Below, in pieces: positions 24,953-35,038 of a stretch of 57,328 nt of DNA; position 1 is the stretch's first letter, and each line of letters opens with the position of its first letter. The DNA comes from Subtercola sp. (GTDB taxonomy: Bacteria; Actinomycetota; Actinomycetes; Actinomycetales; Microbacteriaceae): positions 1 to 57,328 of the forward strand of contig JAODBC010000049.1 in the NCBI GenBank assembly GCA_025463765.1, written 5' to 3'. The position numbers and the translations under genes are program-made. The notes beneath the pieces were generated by a model. The model did not search any database. It had not been told where the DNA came from and was given only the letters and a program-made list of their open reading frames with translations.

Positions 24953-27949
24953 ATGCACAACCCACGATTCGCCGACCGTCACATCGGTGCCGGCGAAGAG
25001 GCTCAGCTCGTTATGCTCGACGTTCTCGGCCGCACGAGTCTCGATGACCTGGTCAACGCCGCCATTCCCGCTTCTGTGCGCGGCAGATCCGCTCGGGCCG
25101 AGAGACATCTGCCGCCATCGCCGATTGCTGAACCTCTAAGCGAAGTCCGCGTCGCGGCCGAGTTGCGTCACCTCGCGTCTCGCAACGTCGTCAACCGGTC
25201 GATGATCGGCCTCGGCTACTACGACACGGTGACTCCTGCGGTCATCCGGCGCACCATTTTCGAGAACCCGCACTGGTACACGGCGTACACGCCCTACCAG
25301 CCCGAGATCGCGCAGGGGAAGCTAGAGGCCCTGCTGAACTTTCAGACGATGGTGGCCGAACTGACCGCGCTCGATACGGCCAACGCGTCGATGCTCGACG
25401 AGAGCACCGCTGCGGCCGAGGCGATGCTGTTGCTGCGACGCGCGAGTTCGAGTTCATCTCGCGTCTTCGTGATCGACGCAGATCTTTTTCCGCAGACCAA
25501 ATCGGTTCTTGCGGCGCGAGCGGATGCACTGGGCATCACCCTTGTCGAAATCGATCTCGCCTCGGCGAGCCCCGCCGATGTGCCGCTTGCGTTCGGCGTG
25601 CTCCTTCAGTACCCGGGCGCGTCAGGTCGCATCTGGAATCCGGCCGCCATCATCGCTTCGGCCCATCTGAGGGGTGCGCATGTCGCGGTCGCCGCAGATC
25701 TTCTGGCGATGACGCTGCTCACGCCGCCCGGTGAACTGGGAGCAGACGTGGCCGTGGGTTCGGCTCAGCGTTTCGGGCTGCCCCTGGGTTACGGAGGCCC
25801 ACACGCCGGCTTTCTCGCTGTGCGTGCCGGCCTCGAGCGGCAACTCCCGGGGCGTCTTGTCGGAGTTAGTCGTGACGCCGACGGAGCAGTCGCCTATCGG
25901 CTCGCTTTGCAGACTCGCGAGCAGCACATCCGCCGCGAGAAGGCAACGTCGAACATCTGCACCTCGGCGGTTCTGCCCGCCGTGATGGCCTCGATGTACG
26001 CGGTCTACCACGGCCCGGAGGGTCTGAGTCAGATCGCCACCGAGGTGAACCGTGCCGCCCGTCTGCTGGCGGCCACTCTGAAAAGCGGAGGGCTGAGCGT
26101 GCTCTGCGACGACTTCTTCGACACCATTCAGGTCAGCGTGCCGAATCGGGCAGCGCAGCTCGCGCACGACCTCCATGGCCGCGGCTATCTGGCACGCCTG
26201 GTCGACGACAACACGCTCGGGTTCTCGGTCGACGAGACCACCGACGGTGAAGACATCGCTGCGGTGATGAGTGCTCTGGCGGCGGTCTCGAGCGTGGGGG
26301 AGCGCTCCGCTGCACCGGGGCCGAGCATCCCGAGCAGTATGCGGCGAACGAGCGCTTTTCTCGAGCATCCGGTCTTTCATCGATACCGCTCCGAGACGGC
26401 TCTGTTGCGTTACATTCGCCGCCTCGGTGCCAAGGACTACGCGCTCGACAATGGAATGATTCCGCTCGGCTCGTGCACGATGAAGCTCAGCAGCGCGGTG
26501 TCGATGGAGGCAGCGAGCCTGCCGGGCTTCGCGGGCATCCACCCGTTCGCCCCCGCCGAAGACGTGCAGGGCTATCTGCACCTGATCGACCAGTTCGAGG
26601 TGTGGCTTGCAGAACTCACGGGCTACGATTCGGTTTCGCTGCAACCGAACGCCGGTAGTCAGGGTGAGCTCGCCGGGCTGCTGGCCATCCGTTCCTATCA
26701 CCTCGAACGCGGCGAGGAGCGTCGTGATGTGTGTCTCATCCCGTCGAGCGCGCACGGCACGAACGCTGCTTCGGCCGTTCTGGCCGGCATGCGGGTCGTG
26801 ATCGTCGACTGCGACGAACTCGGCAACGTCGACCTGACCGATGCGACCCAGAAGATCGCCGACCACGCCGACCGTATGGCGGCGCTGATGATCACCTACC
26901 CCTCGACACACGGTGTTTTCGAAGACCATGTCACTGATCTCTGCGATCTTGCGCACGCTGCTGGCGCACAGGTCTACATCGACGGTGCGAATCTCAACGC
27001 CGCCCTGGGATACGTCAGATTCGGCGACATCGGCGGAGACGTCTCGCATCTGAACCTGCACAAGACTTTCGCGATTCCGCACGGCGGAGGTGGGCAGGGT
27101 GTCGGGCCGGTCGCGGCGAAGGCGCACCTCGCGCGGTTCTTGCCCGGGCATCCGTTCGCTCCCGAGGTCGAACACTCGGGCGCAGCAGGCGCGCACTATG
27201 TGCACAGCGGTAGCGCCGTGTCGGCTGCGCCGTTCGGAGGGGCGAGCATTCTGCCGATCAGTTGGGCGTACCTGCGAATGATGGGCATTGCCGGCTTGCG
27301 ACGGGCGAGCGGATCGGCTGTTCTCGCGGCCAACTATGTCGCAGAGCGGCTCGGCGGCGTTTTTCCGGTGCTGTATACAGGGGAGCAGGGCTTGGTCGCG
27401 CACGAGTGCATTTTCGACCTGCGACCGCTCTACCGGGCATCCGGAATCACGTCGATCGACGTCGCCAAGCGCCTCATCGACTACGGCTTTCATGCGCCCA
27501 CGGTCAATTTTCCCGTGGTCGGCACGCTCATGGTAGAGCCGACCGAGAGCGAAGACCTCGACGAGCTCGACAGATTCGTCGACGCGATGACCATGATCAA
27601 GGCCGAAGCCGACGAGGTGGCTCTGGGAGTCTGGCCGGCCGACGACAACCCGATCGTGAATGCACCGCACACGGTGGCGAGCGTGACGGCGCCCATCTGG
27701 GACCACCCGTACGGCAGGCGCACAGCTGCGTACCCCGTCGCCTCGCTCGAGGGCGACAAGTTCTGGTCGCCGGTGCGCCGCATCAACGAGGCCTACGGCG
27801 ACCGCAATCTGGCCTGTTCGTGCCCGCCGCTCGCCGCCTTCGAGACCTACGATGAAGCGCTGGTCGGCGACGCAGTGCTGAGTGCTGCGCGGGCTCTGCC
27901 TAGCGCCGCGAGAGTTTTACGACCGGAATCAGCCGATTTCCTGCTGTGA
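24953..27949 (+). CDS. gcvP: Glycine dehydrogenase (decarboxylating), P protein
   Basis: 998 aa, full-length single-chain P protein of the glycine cleavage system: it decarboxylates glycine and passes the aminomethyl group to lipoyl-GcvH. N-terminal [18 protein letters not shown], the first PLP-like half ([22 protein letters not shown]) and the active second half ([23 protein letters not shown] Lys in [33 protein letters not shown]) are all present. AGGGGGAAGAACA precedes the ATG. No gcvT or gcvH follows, so the other subunits are encoded elsewhere. I looked for a glycine riboswitch in the leader and could not find its conserved core. Its last 50 bp overlap the convergent DUF385 gene. Confidence 0.96.
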   Translation: MHNPRFADRHIGAGEEAQLVMLDVLGRTSLDDLVNAAIPASVRGRSARAERHLPPSPIAEPLSEVRVAAELRHLASRNVVNRSMIGLGYYDTVTPAVIRRTIFENPHWYTAYTPYQPEIAQGKLEALLNFQTMVAELTALDTANASMLDESTAAAEAMLLLRRASSSSSRVFVIDADLFPQTKSVLAARADALGITLVEIDLASASPADVPLAFGVLLQYPGASGRIWNPAAIIASAHLRGAHVAVAADLLAMTLLTPPGELGADVAVGSAQRFGLPLGYGGPHAGFLAVRAGLERQLPGRLVGVSRDADGAVAYRLALQTREQHIRREKATSNICTSAVLPAVMASMYAVYHGPEGLSQIATEVNRAARLLAATLKSGGLSVLCDDFFDTIQVSVPNRAAQLAHDLHGRGYLARLVDDNTLGFSVDETTDGEDIAAVMSALAAVSSVGERSAAPGPSIPSSMRRTSAFLEHPVFHRYRSETALLRYIRRLGAKDYALDNGMIPLGSCTMKLSSAVSMEAASLPGFAGIHPFAPAEDVQGYLHLIDQFEVWLAELTGYDSVSLQPNAGSQGELAGLLAIRSYHLERGEERRDVCLIPSSAHGTNAASAVLAGMRVVIVDCDELGNVDLTDATQKIADHADRMAALMITYPSTHGVFEDHVTDLCDLAHAAGAQVYIDGANLNAALGYVRFGDIGGDVSHLNLHKTFAIPHGGGGQGVGPVAAKAHLARFLPGHPFAPEVEHSGAAGAHYVHSGSAVSAAPFGGASILPISWAYLRMMGIAGLRRASGSAVLAANYVAERLGGVFPVLYTGEQGLVAHECIFDLRPLYRASGITSIDVAKRLIDYGFHAPTVNFPVVGTLMVEPTESEDLDELDRFVDAMTMIKAEADEVALGVWPADDNPIVNAPHTVASVTAPIWDHPYGRRTAAYPVASLEGDKFWSPVRRINEAYGDRNLACSCPPLAAFETYDEALVGDAVLSAARALPSAARVLRPESADFLL

Positions 27950-28322
27950 CCTGGTAGTCGAGAAACCCGGGCGCCCGCGCCGTGAAGGTCGCCCATGCCG
28001 CATCACGCTCGGCGCCCTTCAGATCTTCAGCGAGTACCTCCACGGTCTCTACGCCATTCTCGGTCGCAGCCTCGATCGACATCTCGGGGTGGGCCAGCAT
28101 GTTCAGATACCACGCCGGGTTCTCGGGCGCCCCGGCCTTCGAAGCCGCCACCAGCCACGACCCGTCGGGCTGCGGCTGAGCCATTACAGGGCTCACCCGC
28201 TCGGCACCCGATTTGGCGCCTGTGGTGTGCAGCAGCACGAGGCTCGCGCCGAAACCAGCGGTCTGCACGATGCCGTCGTTCGCACGGAACTCCGCAATGA
28301 TCTTTTCGTTGAAGTCGCTCAT
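27900..28322 (-). CDS. Deazaflavin (F420)-dependent nitroreductase-family protein (DUF385)
   Basis: 140 aa. The split beta-barrel family pattern is visible: [62 protein letters not shown] and the C-terminal [19 protein letters not shown]. Members (Ddn/DUF385, TIGR00026-type) use coenzyme F420 to reduce quinones or nitro compounds. Its presence suggests the host makes F420. It ends inside gcvP (50-bp antisense overlap) and is followed upstream by the MFS gene with a 34-bp gap, so the two may form one transcript. Confidence 0.9.
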   Translation of the reverse strand: MSDFNEKIIAEFRANDGIVQTAGFGASLVLLHTTGAKSGAERVSPVMAQPQPDGSWLVAASKAGAPENPAWYLNMLAHPEMSIEAATENGVETVEVLAEDLKGAERDAAWATFTARAPGFLDYQVTAGNRLIPVVKLSRR

Positions 28323-28356
28323 CTCTCCACCGTACCGATGCTTGTGCCCGACCGCG

Positions 28357-29556
28357 CTATCGCCGAGCCCTGCGGATGCCCGGCGCAGCGAGCAGCGTAC
28401 ACAGAACGCACGCCGCGGCGGTCGCCACGAGCAGCACCCACATGGGTGAAACCTGCGTCAGAGCGGCGAGCGTCGCGGGCAGCAAGAAGCCCGCGTACGT
28501 GATCGAGTAGTACACCGCCGTCAGCCCGGCGAGATCGTCGGGCGTCGCCATCTCCTGAACCGCGCTGAGCCCCGACACCATCGCCAGACCGTAGCCGATA
28601 CCGAAGACCGGCGCCGCGACGAGCACCGACCAGACGTACTGCGAGTTCGCCGCGGGAATCAAGAGCAGCGCGCCGAGCCCGATGAGCAGAACGCCCACGA
28701 TGCCGGCCCGCCCGCGCAGCAACACCATCAGCGAACCGGAGAAGAACTGCGTCACCCAGCCGAAGCTCAGGGTGATCACCGTGATCAACGTGGCAAATGC
28801 CACCGTGAACCCCGGGGTCGCCTCGCCGACGAGACTCGGCCCGACGGCGAAGGCCAGCGCGGGAGCCGCGAACACCCACGGCGCCAACGGAAGCACAACG
28901 CCCACGAATCGCGCGCGAGACGCCTTCGGAATGCGCAGGTCTCCGAGCAGCCTCGTCACGTTCGCGTCGAACGAGCGTGTCTCGAGCGCGCCGATCAAGG
29001 CCACGAATGCAGCGACACACGCCACGATCTGCACGACATAGGGCAAGACTGTCGGCAACGGCGCCCACTGCGCGAGCAGACCGCCGATGCCGGCACCGCC
29101 TCCGAACCCGATGGTCAGTGCCGCCGAGGCGCGGCGGGCGCCGGCACTGGATGCTCCACCCAACACCGAGAGCTCCTTGATCCACGACGTTCCGACCACC
29201 ATGCCGGCCGCGACGCTGAGGCCGCTCACGAACCGGCCGACGCACAGTCCGGCAAGGCTTGTGCCCGATAACGCCAGAATGATGCTGCCCACCACGCCGA
29301 GCACGAGGCCCGCCATGAGAATGCGCTTGCGGCCGTAACGATCCGACCAGACCCCAGACAGGGCGAAGCCGGGAACGATGCCCAGCACGTAGGTTGCGAG
29401 CAGAATGTCGACCTGAACCTGAGTGAATCCGTCGACCTGCCGGTACAGCTGCATCAGCGGCAGAAACTGGTTTCCGCCCCAGGCGAGCACGACGACGGCG
29501 GGTGCGACGGCAAGCCACGCTCGGGAGTGCAGCCCTGCGGGCGTGTCGACGTTCAT
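28357..29556 (-). CDS. MFS transporter
   Basis: 399 aa with about 12 hydrophobic segments. The motif-A equivalent SGVWSDRYGRKRILMAGL lies between TM2 and TM3, and FSGSLMVLLRGRAGIVG is the central-loop counterpart. Overall it resembles drug or small-molecule exporters. The N terminus (MNVDTPAGLHSRAWLAVAPAVVVLAWG) leads straight into TM1. It is in the same orientation as, and 51 bp downstream of, arfB. The substrate is unknown; co-expression with a nitroreductase-like protein would suit export or detoxification of an aromatic compound (speculative). Confidence 0.88.
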   Translation of the reverse strand: MNVDTPAGLHSRAWLAVAPAVVVLAWGGNQFLPLMQLYRQVDGFTQVQVDILLATYVLGIVPGFALSGVWSDRYGRKRILMAGLVLGVVGSIILALSGTSLAGLCVGRFVSGLSVAAGMVVGTSWIKELSVLGGASSAGARRASAALTIGFGGGAGIGGLLAQWAPLPTVLPYVVQIVACVAAFVALIGALETRSFDANVTRLLGDLRIPKASRARFVGVVLPLAPWVFAAPALAFAVGPSLVGEATPGFTVAFATLITVITLSFGWVTQFFSGSLMVLLRGRAGIVGVLLIGLGALLLIPAANSQYVWSVLVAAPVFGIGYGLAMVSGLSAVQEMATPDDLAGLTAVYYSITYAGFLLPATLAALTQVSPMWVLLVATAAACVLCTLLAAPGIRRARR

Positions 29557-29607
29557 CCATTCGACAGTACAACGTGCTGAAGCCGACTCCGCCGCGTGCT
29601 GCTCTCG

Positions 29608-30030
29608 TCATTCCTGAGGGGGCCGCCGACGCTGTTGCTTCGTCTCCGAACGCTGCCCCTTCGCGGCGAGCCGCCGCAGTTTGGATCCGCGAGTCGCTTT
29701 TGTCGGGCGGCGGGGGGCGGCATCCGGAGCCAGCGCGGTAGCGACGATCTCGGTCAGCCGGGCCAGCGCGGTCTCGCGATTGCGCAACTGCGACCTGCGC
29801 TCCGACGCTGTAACAACGATAGAGCCGGCGACGAGCCGGTTGGCTAGCCGCGAGAGGAGCATCGCTCGCTGGCTTTCAGAAAGGGTCGCCGAGCCCGCGA
29901 CGTGCCAGATCAGCTCGACCCTGCTGTCGGAGGTGTTCACGTGCTGCCCACCGGGGCCCGACGAGCGTGAGAACCGCCAGGTGAGTTCTGACGACGGAAT
30001 CGTCAGGGCGGGTGACACGACGAGGTCCAT
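29608..30030 (-). CDS. arfB: Ribosome-rescue peptidyl-tRNA hydrolase ArfB
   Basis: 140 aa. The GGQ catalytic loop is in RSSGPGGQHVNTSDSRVEL, followed by the RF1-type fold and a Lys/Arg-rich C-terminal tail (KATRGSKLRRLAAKGQRSE) that enters the empty mRNA channel of stalled ribosomes. This is the release-factor-like enzyme that frees nascent chains when mRNA lacks a stop codon. The ATG at 30030 matches the usual family start (VVSPALTIPSSELTWRFSRS). It ends 52 bp upstream of the MFS gene and starts 17 bp after the LacI regulator stop. Confidence 0.94.
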   Translation of the reverse strand: MDLVVSPALTIPSSELTWRFSRSSGPGGQHVNTSDSRVELIWHVAGSATLSESQRAMLLSRLANRLVAGSIVVTASERRSQLRNRETALARLTEIVATALAPDAAPRRPTKATRGSKLRRLAAKGQRSETKQQRRRPPQE

Positions 30031-30047
30031 GCTGCGACACCACCGCC

Positions 30048-31076
30048 CTATCGGCGAGGGTCTGGGGCGAGAGGCCCGCTCGTTGCGCGAACGACGAGCT
30101 GCACGGGGAGAATAACCGATGACGTGCCCTCGAACGTGCCGGCCTCGAGCCCTTCGATCAGCAGCCGGGCCGAGTTGCGGCCGATCGACACCACATCTTG
30201 CCGCACGGTGGTGAGCGCAGGCGTTATGACCGAGGCGATCTCCACATCGTCGAAGCCGACCACGGTTACGTCTTCTGGCACGCGCAGACCCGCTTCGCGC
30301 AGGCGTTTGATGGCGCCGATGGCCATCAGGTCGTTGCCGCCGAACACAGCGGTGAACCGCACGTCGTTGGCCAGAAGGTCGCCGACCAGGTCGTAGCCCG
30401 ACTGCATCTCGAAGTCGCCGTTGAGCACCAGGGCGTTGGGAAAGAATTCTCGGATGCCCGCCACCCGCTCCACCGTCGAGTTCAGCCCGGCGAACCCTCC
30501 GATGATCACGGCCTTCGTGTGCCCGAGTTCGCGCACATGGGCGCCCGCGAGGCGGCCGCCTTCGAAGTTCTCGCTCGTCACCCAGGGAATCGACGACAAA
30601 CGGTTGATGCCCTCGTCGGCAAGCACGACGGGAGAGGAGAGCGCCACCTTCTCGAGCTCGTTCATCTCGTTCATCTCGCGCCCGGCGGTGTAGACCAGCC
30701 CGTCGATCATGCGGGTTCGCACCATGTTGAAGTAGCGCTTCTCGCGCCGCGGGTCGGAATTGAAAGTGCTGCACACGATCAGCCCGTAGTCGAGTTCGTC
30801 GGCCATCTCTTCGGCTCCGCGGGCGATACGCCCGAAGTACCAGTTCGAGATGTCGGGCACCGCGAGCCCGATCATGCGGCTGCGCCCCGACTGCAATCGC
30901 CGTGCACCGGCGTCGGGCACGTAGCCGAATTCGTCGATAAGCCGTTTGATGCGCAGCGCGGTCTGCGGGTTCACGGGCCGCTTGCCTGACATCGTGTGGG
31001 AGACCGTGGTGACGCTCACGCCGGCAGCGTCTGCAATCTGTTGCATGGTCCACGGCTTCGTGTTGGGCTCTGTCAC
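30048..31076 (-). CDS. LacI-family transcriptional regulator of the nucleoside island
   Basis: 342 aa from a GTG. The N-terminal HTH and hinge are complete: TMQQIADAAGVSVTTVSHTMSG and GYVPDAGARRLQSGR, followed by the periplasmic-binding-protein-like effector domain (MIGLAVPDISNWYFGRI, DGLVYTAG, AVFGGNDLMAIGAIKRL, VTVVGFDDVEIASVITPALTTV). The N terminus was set at 31076 because LacI proteins begin a few residues before T-MQQIA; an ATG at 31046 would cut the HTH. It is divergent from the ABC importer. An operator-like site (31123-31136) lies before its own gene and a better one before the importer, so I infer autoregulation and control of the whole island. The effector is probably a nucleoside or its product. 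Confidence 0.92.
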   Translation of the reverse strand: MTEPNTKPWTMQQIADAAGVSVTTVSHTMSGKRPVNPQTALRIKRLIDEFGYVPDAGARRLQSGRSRMIGLAVPDISNWYFGRIARGAEEMADELDYGLIVCSTFNSDPRREKRYFNMVRTRMIDGLVYTAGREMNEMNELEKVALSSPVVLADEGINRLSSIPWVTSENFEGGRLAGAHVRELGHTKAVIIGGFAGLNSTVERVAGIREFFPNALVLNGDFEMQSGYDLVGDLLANDVRFTAVFGGNDLMAIGAIKRLREAGLRVPEDVTVVGFDDVEIASVITPALTTVRQDVVSIGRNSARLLIEGLEAGTFEGTSSVILPVQLVVRATSGPLAPDPRR

Positions 31077-31122
31077 GAAGAACACAGTAGCCCACAAACC
31101 GGCGTGCGCAGCGCGGCGCCGT

Positions 31123-31136
31123 ACAAAGCGTGTTGC
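31123..31136. promoter_or_regulatory. LacI-type operator candidate, site 1
   Basis: ACAAAGCGTGTTGC, in reverse complement GCAACACGCTTTGT, matching the importer site GCAAAACGCTTTGC at 12 of 14 positions. It lies 47 bp upstream of the regulator start and has the central CG typical of LacI operators. Confidence 0.55.
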
Positions 31137-31212
31137 AACGCCTTTTACACGTATGACACATGACGAAACCCAACAGAAACAGTGGCCCCGTAGCTTCATA
31201 AAAACGCATACT

Positions 31213-31226
31213 GCAAAACGCTTTGC
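31213..31226. promoter_or_regulatory. LacI-type operator candidate, site 2
   Basis: GCAAAACGCTTTGC: near-perfect 14-bp dyad around a central CG (one pair mismatched), 50 bp upstream of the importer start. This is the typical shape and position of a LacI-family repressor site. Confidence 0.72.
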
Positions 31227-31275
31227 GCATCACACAGCTCCTATCCGCATTACTCGAAACGCACCTGGAGAACAC

Positions 31276-32337
31276 ATGATTACCACTTCCCTCCGCGGTC
31301 GGCGCACCATGCGCGTGATAACCGCCGTCGTCGGCATCGCCACCGTGCTGGCCGTCTCTACCGCCTGCTCCTCGTCGTCTGGCAGCGCGGCAACGGCATC
31401 GGGCAGCGCTACGACCCCGCTGACCCTGCAGACCTCCTGGATTCCCCTCGTGCAATTCGGTGGCAGCTATGTCGCCGAAAAAGAGAACTACTACAAGAAC
31501 AACGGCGTCGACGTCACGATCCTCCCCGGCGGCCCCGATGTCGACTCGATGGCAGCCGTCGAATCGGGCCAGGCCGACATCGCTATGGGTAATGCCGACA
31601 CGGTGGCTCAGGCCAACGCGAACGGTGCCGACCTGGTGATCGTAGCGGCGGGTTTCCAAAAGAATCCGTTGGCCATTCTCTCCACATCAGACAAGCCGAT
31701 CAAAACGCCGGCCGACATGGTCGGCAAGAAGATCGGTGTTCCCACGGGTGACGAGGCGGCTCAAGACGCCGTGCTGAAGGCGAACAACGTCGACGCGAGC
31801 CAGGTCACCTCTGTGCCCGTCGGTTTCGACGTCGCCCCGCTGGTCAGCGGCGAGGTCGACGGCCTCTGGGTGTTCTACAGCGAGCAGCCCATCGCCTACG
31901 AGGCTGCCGCGGGCAAGCCAGGCGTGACGATGCTCACCGCCGATTACGGACTCGACGTTTACGCGCAGGTGTATGCGGTGAAGAAAGAGACGCTGGCAGA
32001 CCCCACGAAGAAGGCCGCCATCGAAGGCTTCTTGAAGGGGGAGATCGAGGGCTGGCAGAACTACGTGGCCGACCCGACCGAAGCCGTCGATCTGACCGTC
32101 AACGATTACGCGAAAGACGGCGGTCTGACGATCGACGAGCAGACCAAGCAGGCGAAGCTCCAGATGGATCTCCTCGTCACCGACGAGACCAAGGCCAATG
32201 GCCTGCTCACGATCTCCGACGCGGGCATCCAGAAGAACCTGACGACACTCGCAGCGCTTGGCATCCCCGCGACCGCGTCACTGTTCGACACCTCCCTGCT
32301 GGCCGACATCTACCAAGGCAAGAACACGATCGGCTAG
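31276..32337 (+). CDS. ABC importer substrate-binding lipoprotein (NMT1/SsuA-like)
   Basis: 353 aa from the ATG at 31276 (GGAG 5 bp upstream). Signal peptide with lipobox: [19 protein letters not shown], Cys about residue 31, so a membrane-anchored lipoprotein. The mature part is an NMT1/THI5-type binding protein ([29 protein letters not shown], then [22 protein letters not shown] and [25 protein letters not shown]). Relatives bind pyrimidines, thiamin precursors, riboflavin, sulfonates or nitrate. With a purine nucleoside pathway downstream, I infer a nucleoside-like ligand, an uncommon pairing for this binding-protein type. First gene of the operon. Confidence 0.9.
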   Translation: MITTSLRGRRTMRVITAVVGIATVLAVSTACSSSSGSAATASGSATTPLTLQTSWIPLVQFGGSYVAEKENYYKNNGVDVTILPGGPDVDSMAAVESGQADIAMGNADTVAQANANGADLVIVAAGFQKNPLAILSTSDKPIKTPADMVGKKIGVPTGDEAAQDAVLKANNVDASQVTSVPVGFDVAPLVSGEVDGLWVFYSEQPIAYEAAAGKPGVTMLTADYGLDVYAQVYAVKKETLADPTKKAAIEGFLKGEIEGWQNYVADPTEAVDLTVNDYAKDGGLTIDEQTKQAKLQMDLLVTDETKANGLLTISDAGIQKNLTTLAALGIPATASLFDTSLLADIYQGKNTIG

Positions 32338-32348
32338 TGCCGTACGGG

Positions 32349-32384
32349 GCGCAGCGGCAGGGCATCCCGAACCTGCCGCTGCGC
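32349..32384 (+). promoter_or_regulatory. Strong hairpin between binding-protein and ATPase genes
   Basis: Perfect 13-bp stem GCGCAGCGGCAGG / CCTGCCGCTGCGC with a 10-nt loop, starting 12 bp after the stop at 32337. There is no U-tract, so I read it as an attenuator or 3' mRNA stabiliser that raises binding-protein yield over the membrane components rather than as a full terminator. Confidence 0.65.
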
Positions 32385-32465
32385 GCCACACCCGCGACAC
32401 CAGCACAGCCGGCCGGCCGAACCCACTCGGTCAGCTGCACAAGACCAACGGATGGACTGCAGCAC

Positions 32466-33281
32466 ATGAACGGCACCGGATTCACGCTCACGAACCTCAC
32501 CAAGGTCTACTCGTCGAACAAACGTGATGTTCTGGCCCTCGACGACATCTCGCTTGCGGTGCCGCAAGGCTCGTTCACCGCATTGCTCGGGCCGTCGGGC
32601 TGTGGCAAATCCACCATTCTGCGAATTCTCGCCGACCTCGAGGACTACTCGGCCGGCGATGTCACGATCCACGGCGAGACCCCCGCGAACATCCGCAAGG
32701 CGCACCGCCTCGGCCTCGCCCTGCAAGACCCGTCACTGTTGCCCTGGCGTTCGGTGCGCGACAACATCCGCCTCCCCGGCCAGGTGATGCGCACCCCCAT
32801 CTCGAAGAAGCGTGTCGAAGACCTCATCGGTATGGTCGGCCTCGACGGGTTCGCGGATGCCCGGCCAGCCCAGCTCTCGGGAGGAATGCGGCAGCGCGTG
32901 GCGATCGCCCGCGCCATCGTCGCCGAACCCGAGATTCTGCTGCTCGACGAACCGTTCGGTGCGCTCGACGAGATCACCCGGCAACGCATGAACGAAGAGT
33001 TGCAGAAGCTCTGGAGCGCCACGTCGGCCACCGCCCTTCTCGTGACGCACTCCATCGCCGAGGCTGCATTCCTCGCTGACCGGGTGATCGTCATGTCGCC
33101 TCGACCTGGCCGTATCGTCGGCGACGTGACGGTGGACTTCCCGCGGCCGAGGCGCCGCGAGCTGCTCTCCAGCACCGAGTTCCACGCCCTCTGCGACCAG
33201 TTGAGCGGGCTGCTGCATTCCGGTGGCGACGACGACCTGTTCAGCGACGGTGAGCTCACCGCGGTTCCGGCGGGGGCGTGA
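32466..33281 (+). CDS. ABC importer ATP-binding protein
   Basis: 271 aa from the ATG at 32466 (earlier in-frame codons cover the hairpin region and look non-coding). Walker [13 protein letters not shown]-loop [14 protein letters not shown], signature [15 protein letters not shown], Walker [14 protein letters not shown] and the switch His [15 protein letters not shown] are all intact. The family is the SsuB/TauB/NrtD group, matching the binding protein. It energises the two-domain permease encoded next, whose start follows within a few bases. Confidence 0.94.
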   Translation: MNGTGFTLTNLTKVYSSNKRDVLALDDISLAVPQGSFTALLGPSGCGKSTILRILADLEDYSAGDVTIHGETPANIRKAHRLGLALQDPSLLPWRSVRDNIRLPGQVMRTPISKKRVEDLIGMVGLDGFADARPAQLSGGMRQRVAIARAIVAEPEILLLDEPFGALDEITRQRMNEELQKLWSATSATALLVTHSIAEAAFLADRVIVMSPRPGRIVGDVTVDFPRPRRRELLSSTEFHALCDQLSGLLHSGGDDDLFSDGELTAVPAGA

Positions 33282-33283
33282 GC

Positions 33284-34954
33284 ATGACGACAGCCACCCC
33301 ACACGCCCCGAATCCGACCCGTGCGGCCGCTCAAGCGTCTTTGATCGCGGCGGCGCGTACCAAGTCGCGTACCGAAGCCCGACGATCGCGCAGGAGCGGC
33401 TGGGTCACCACCCTGCTGGTGAGCCTTCTGCTCATCGGCATCTGGGAGGTCGCTGCCGACCTTGCTCTGACCCGCCTCGGCGTGATGGCCTCGCCGAGTG
33501 CGATCGTGCAGAGCCTTGCCGCGACCCCTGACCTGTACATCAACGCCGTCATGGCCACCGCGTGGGTGGCCATCCGCGGCTGGTTCTGGGGCAATCTCGC
33601 CGCCATCGTCGTGGCCCTGGTGTTCGTGCAGATCAAGGCCTTCGAGTCGCTCTTTCTGCGGCTCGCGCTCGCCCTGTTCTGCCTGCCGCTGGTGGCGGTC
33701 AACCCGCTGCTGCAGGTGACCTTCGATCCCGATACGGCGAAGGTCGTTCTGGCCGCCATGTCTGTGTTCTTCGTGACCCTCGTCGGCACGATGCTCGGGC
33801 TGCGCTCCGCCGACGGCAGCCCGATGACGATGGTGAAGGCGTGGGGTGGGCGTTCGCTGGACTCGTTGTGGTTCGTGCGGCTGCCTTCGGGCATCCCCGC
33901 TATTCTCACCGGTCTGCAGATCGGCGCGGCGGCGGCGACGCTGGGCGCGATCTTTGGCGAGTTCATCGGCGCGAAGGCCGGAATCGGCGTGCTGCTCATC
34001 AACGGCCTGATGTCGCTCGACCTCGGCCGCGTGTGGGCGGTCGCGGTGCTCGCTACGCTCATGGCGGCGATTCCGTACGGCCTCTTCGGGCTGTTGCGAC
34101 GCTGGCTCACCCCGTGGTCGGCGAGCATCTCGAGCGCGGCGCCCGCGCCGTCGGGCCCCCGGCGTTCGCTCGCGGCCCGATCGGGTCTGGCCCTCGCGTG
34201 GACCATCGGGTCGATCGTGGTGATTCTGCTCGCCTGGTACGCCTACCTCTACGTGTTTCACCTGTCGCCGTTTGTGGGCAAATCGCCGACCGACGTGTGG
34301 GCATACCTCTTCACGTCGCCAACGGCGGAGGCCAAACGCAGCGCCATCATCGAGGCCCTCGGGGTCACGCTGGTGCATTCGGGTATCGGATATTTCGCGG
34401 GACTGATCATCGGTGTGGTGGTGGCCGTCGCGTTCGTTCTCTACCCGGTGTCGGAGCGCGTCTTCACTCCGCTGGCCGTCGCGCTTCGGTCGGTGCCGAT
34501 CATCGTTCTGACCCCGGTGCTGATTCTGGCGCTCGGCCGCGGGCTCTGGGGTGTCGTCGCGATTGCGGCGATCGTCACCTTCTTCCCCACCCTCGCCAAC
34601 ACGCAGGGTGGCCTGAAGCGAGTGCCGTCCGACGCTTTCACGCTGATGCGCAGCTACGATTCGTCGCGTATGAGCACTCTGTTCCGGCTGCAACTGCCGT
34701 ACACGCTGCCGTCGATTTTCGCCTCGGCCCGCATTGCCGCCCCGACCGCGGTGCTGGCCTCGACGCTCGCGGAGTGGCTCGCCACCGGAGACGGGCTCGG
34801 CCACATCATCGTGAACTCCCGCGCGCACGCCGACTACACCGGGCTCTGGGCGGCGGCCGCCATTCTCACAGCGGTGTCGCTCATCTTCTACAGCCTGGTG
34901 AGCTGGGCCGAACGGGCCGTGCTCTCGCGCTACGCACCCTCGTACACCGGCTGA
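33284..34954 (+). CDS. ABC importer permease with two fused transmembrane domains
   Basis: 556 aa, about twice the usual 250-280 of an SsuC-type permease. Both halves carry their own BPD_transp domain with the EAA coupling motif: FVRLPSGIPAILTGLQIGA in half one (about residue 200) and FRLQLPYTLPSIFASARIAA in half two (about 480). The linker (SAAPAPSGPRRSLAARSG) lies around residues 285-300. So one chain supplies both TM subunits. An Arg/Ala-rich cytoplasmic N terminus precedes TM1. The ATG at 33284 is chosen, since GGGGG sits 7 nt upstream; a GTG at 33278 overlapping the ATPase stop is the alternative. Confidence 0.9.
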   Translation: MTTATPHAPNPTRAAAQASLIAAARTKSRTEARRSRRSGWVTTLLVSLLLIGIWEVAADLALTRLGVMASPSAIVQSLAATPDLYINAVMATAWVAIRGWFWGNLAAIVVALVFVQIKAFESLFLRLALALFCLPLVAVNPLLQVTFDPDTAKVVLAAMSVFFVTLVGTMLGLRSADGSPMTMVKAWGGRSLDSLWFVRLPSGIPAILTGLQIGAAAATLGAIFGEFIGAKAGIGVLLINGLMSLDLGRVWAVAVLATLMAAIPYGLFGLLRRWLTPWSASISSAAPAPSGPRRSLAARSGLALAWTIGSIVVILLAWYAYLYVFHLSPFVGKSPTDVWAYLFTSPTAEAKRSAIIEALGVTLVHSGIGYFAGLIIGVVVAVAFVLYPVSERVFTPLAVALRSVPIIVLTPVLILALGRGLWGVVAIAAIVTFFPTLANTQGGLKRVPSDAFTLMRSYDSSRMSTLFRLQLPYTLPSIFASARIAAPTAVLASTLAEWLATGDGLGHIIVNSRAHADYTGLWAAAAILTAVSLIFYSLVSWAERAVLSRYAPSYTG

Positions 34955-35038
34955 GCGCCTGTCCCGCGGCTCCGGATGCCCGGCATCGCGCCCACGAAGA
35001 CTGCACCGTAACCGCATCAACTGAAAGGAACATGCCTC

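Noticed and set aside
25622..27706. 694-codon minus-strand open frame opposite gcvP
   Set aside because: Antisense shadow of a well-conserved gene, with Arg/His-rich low-information sequence.
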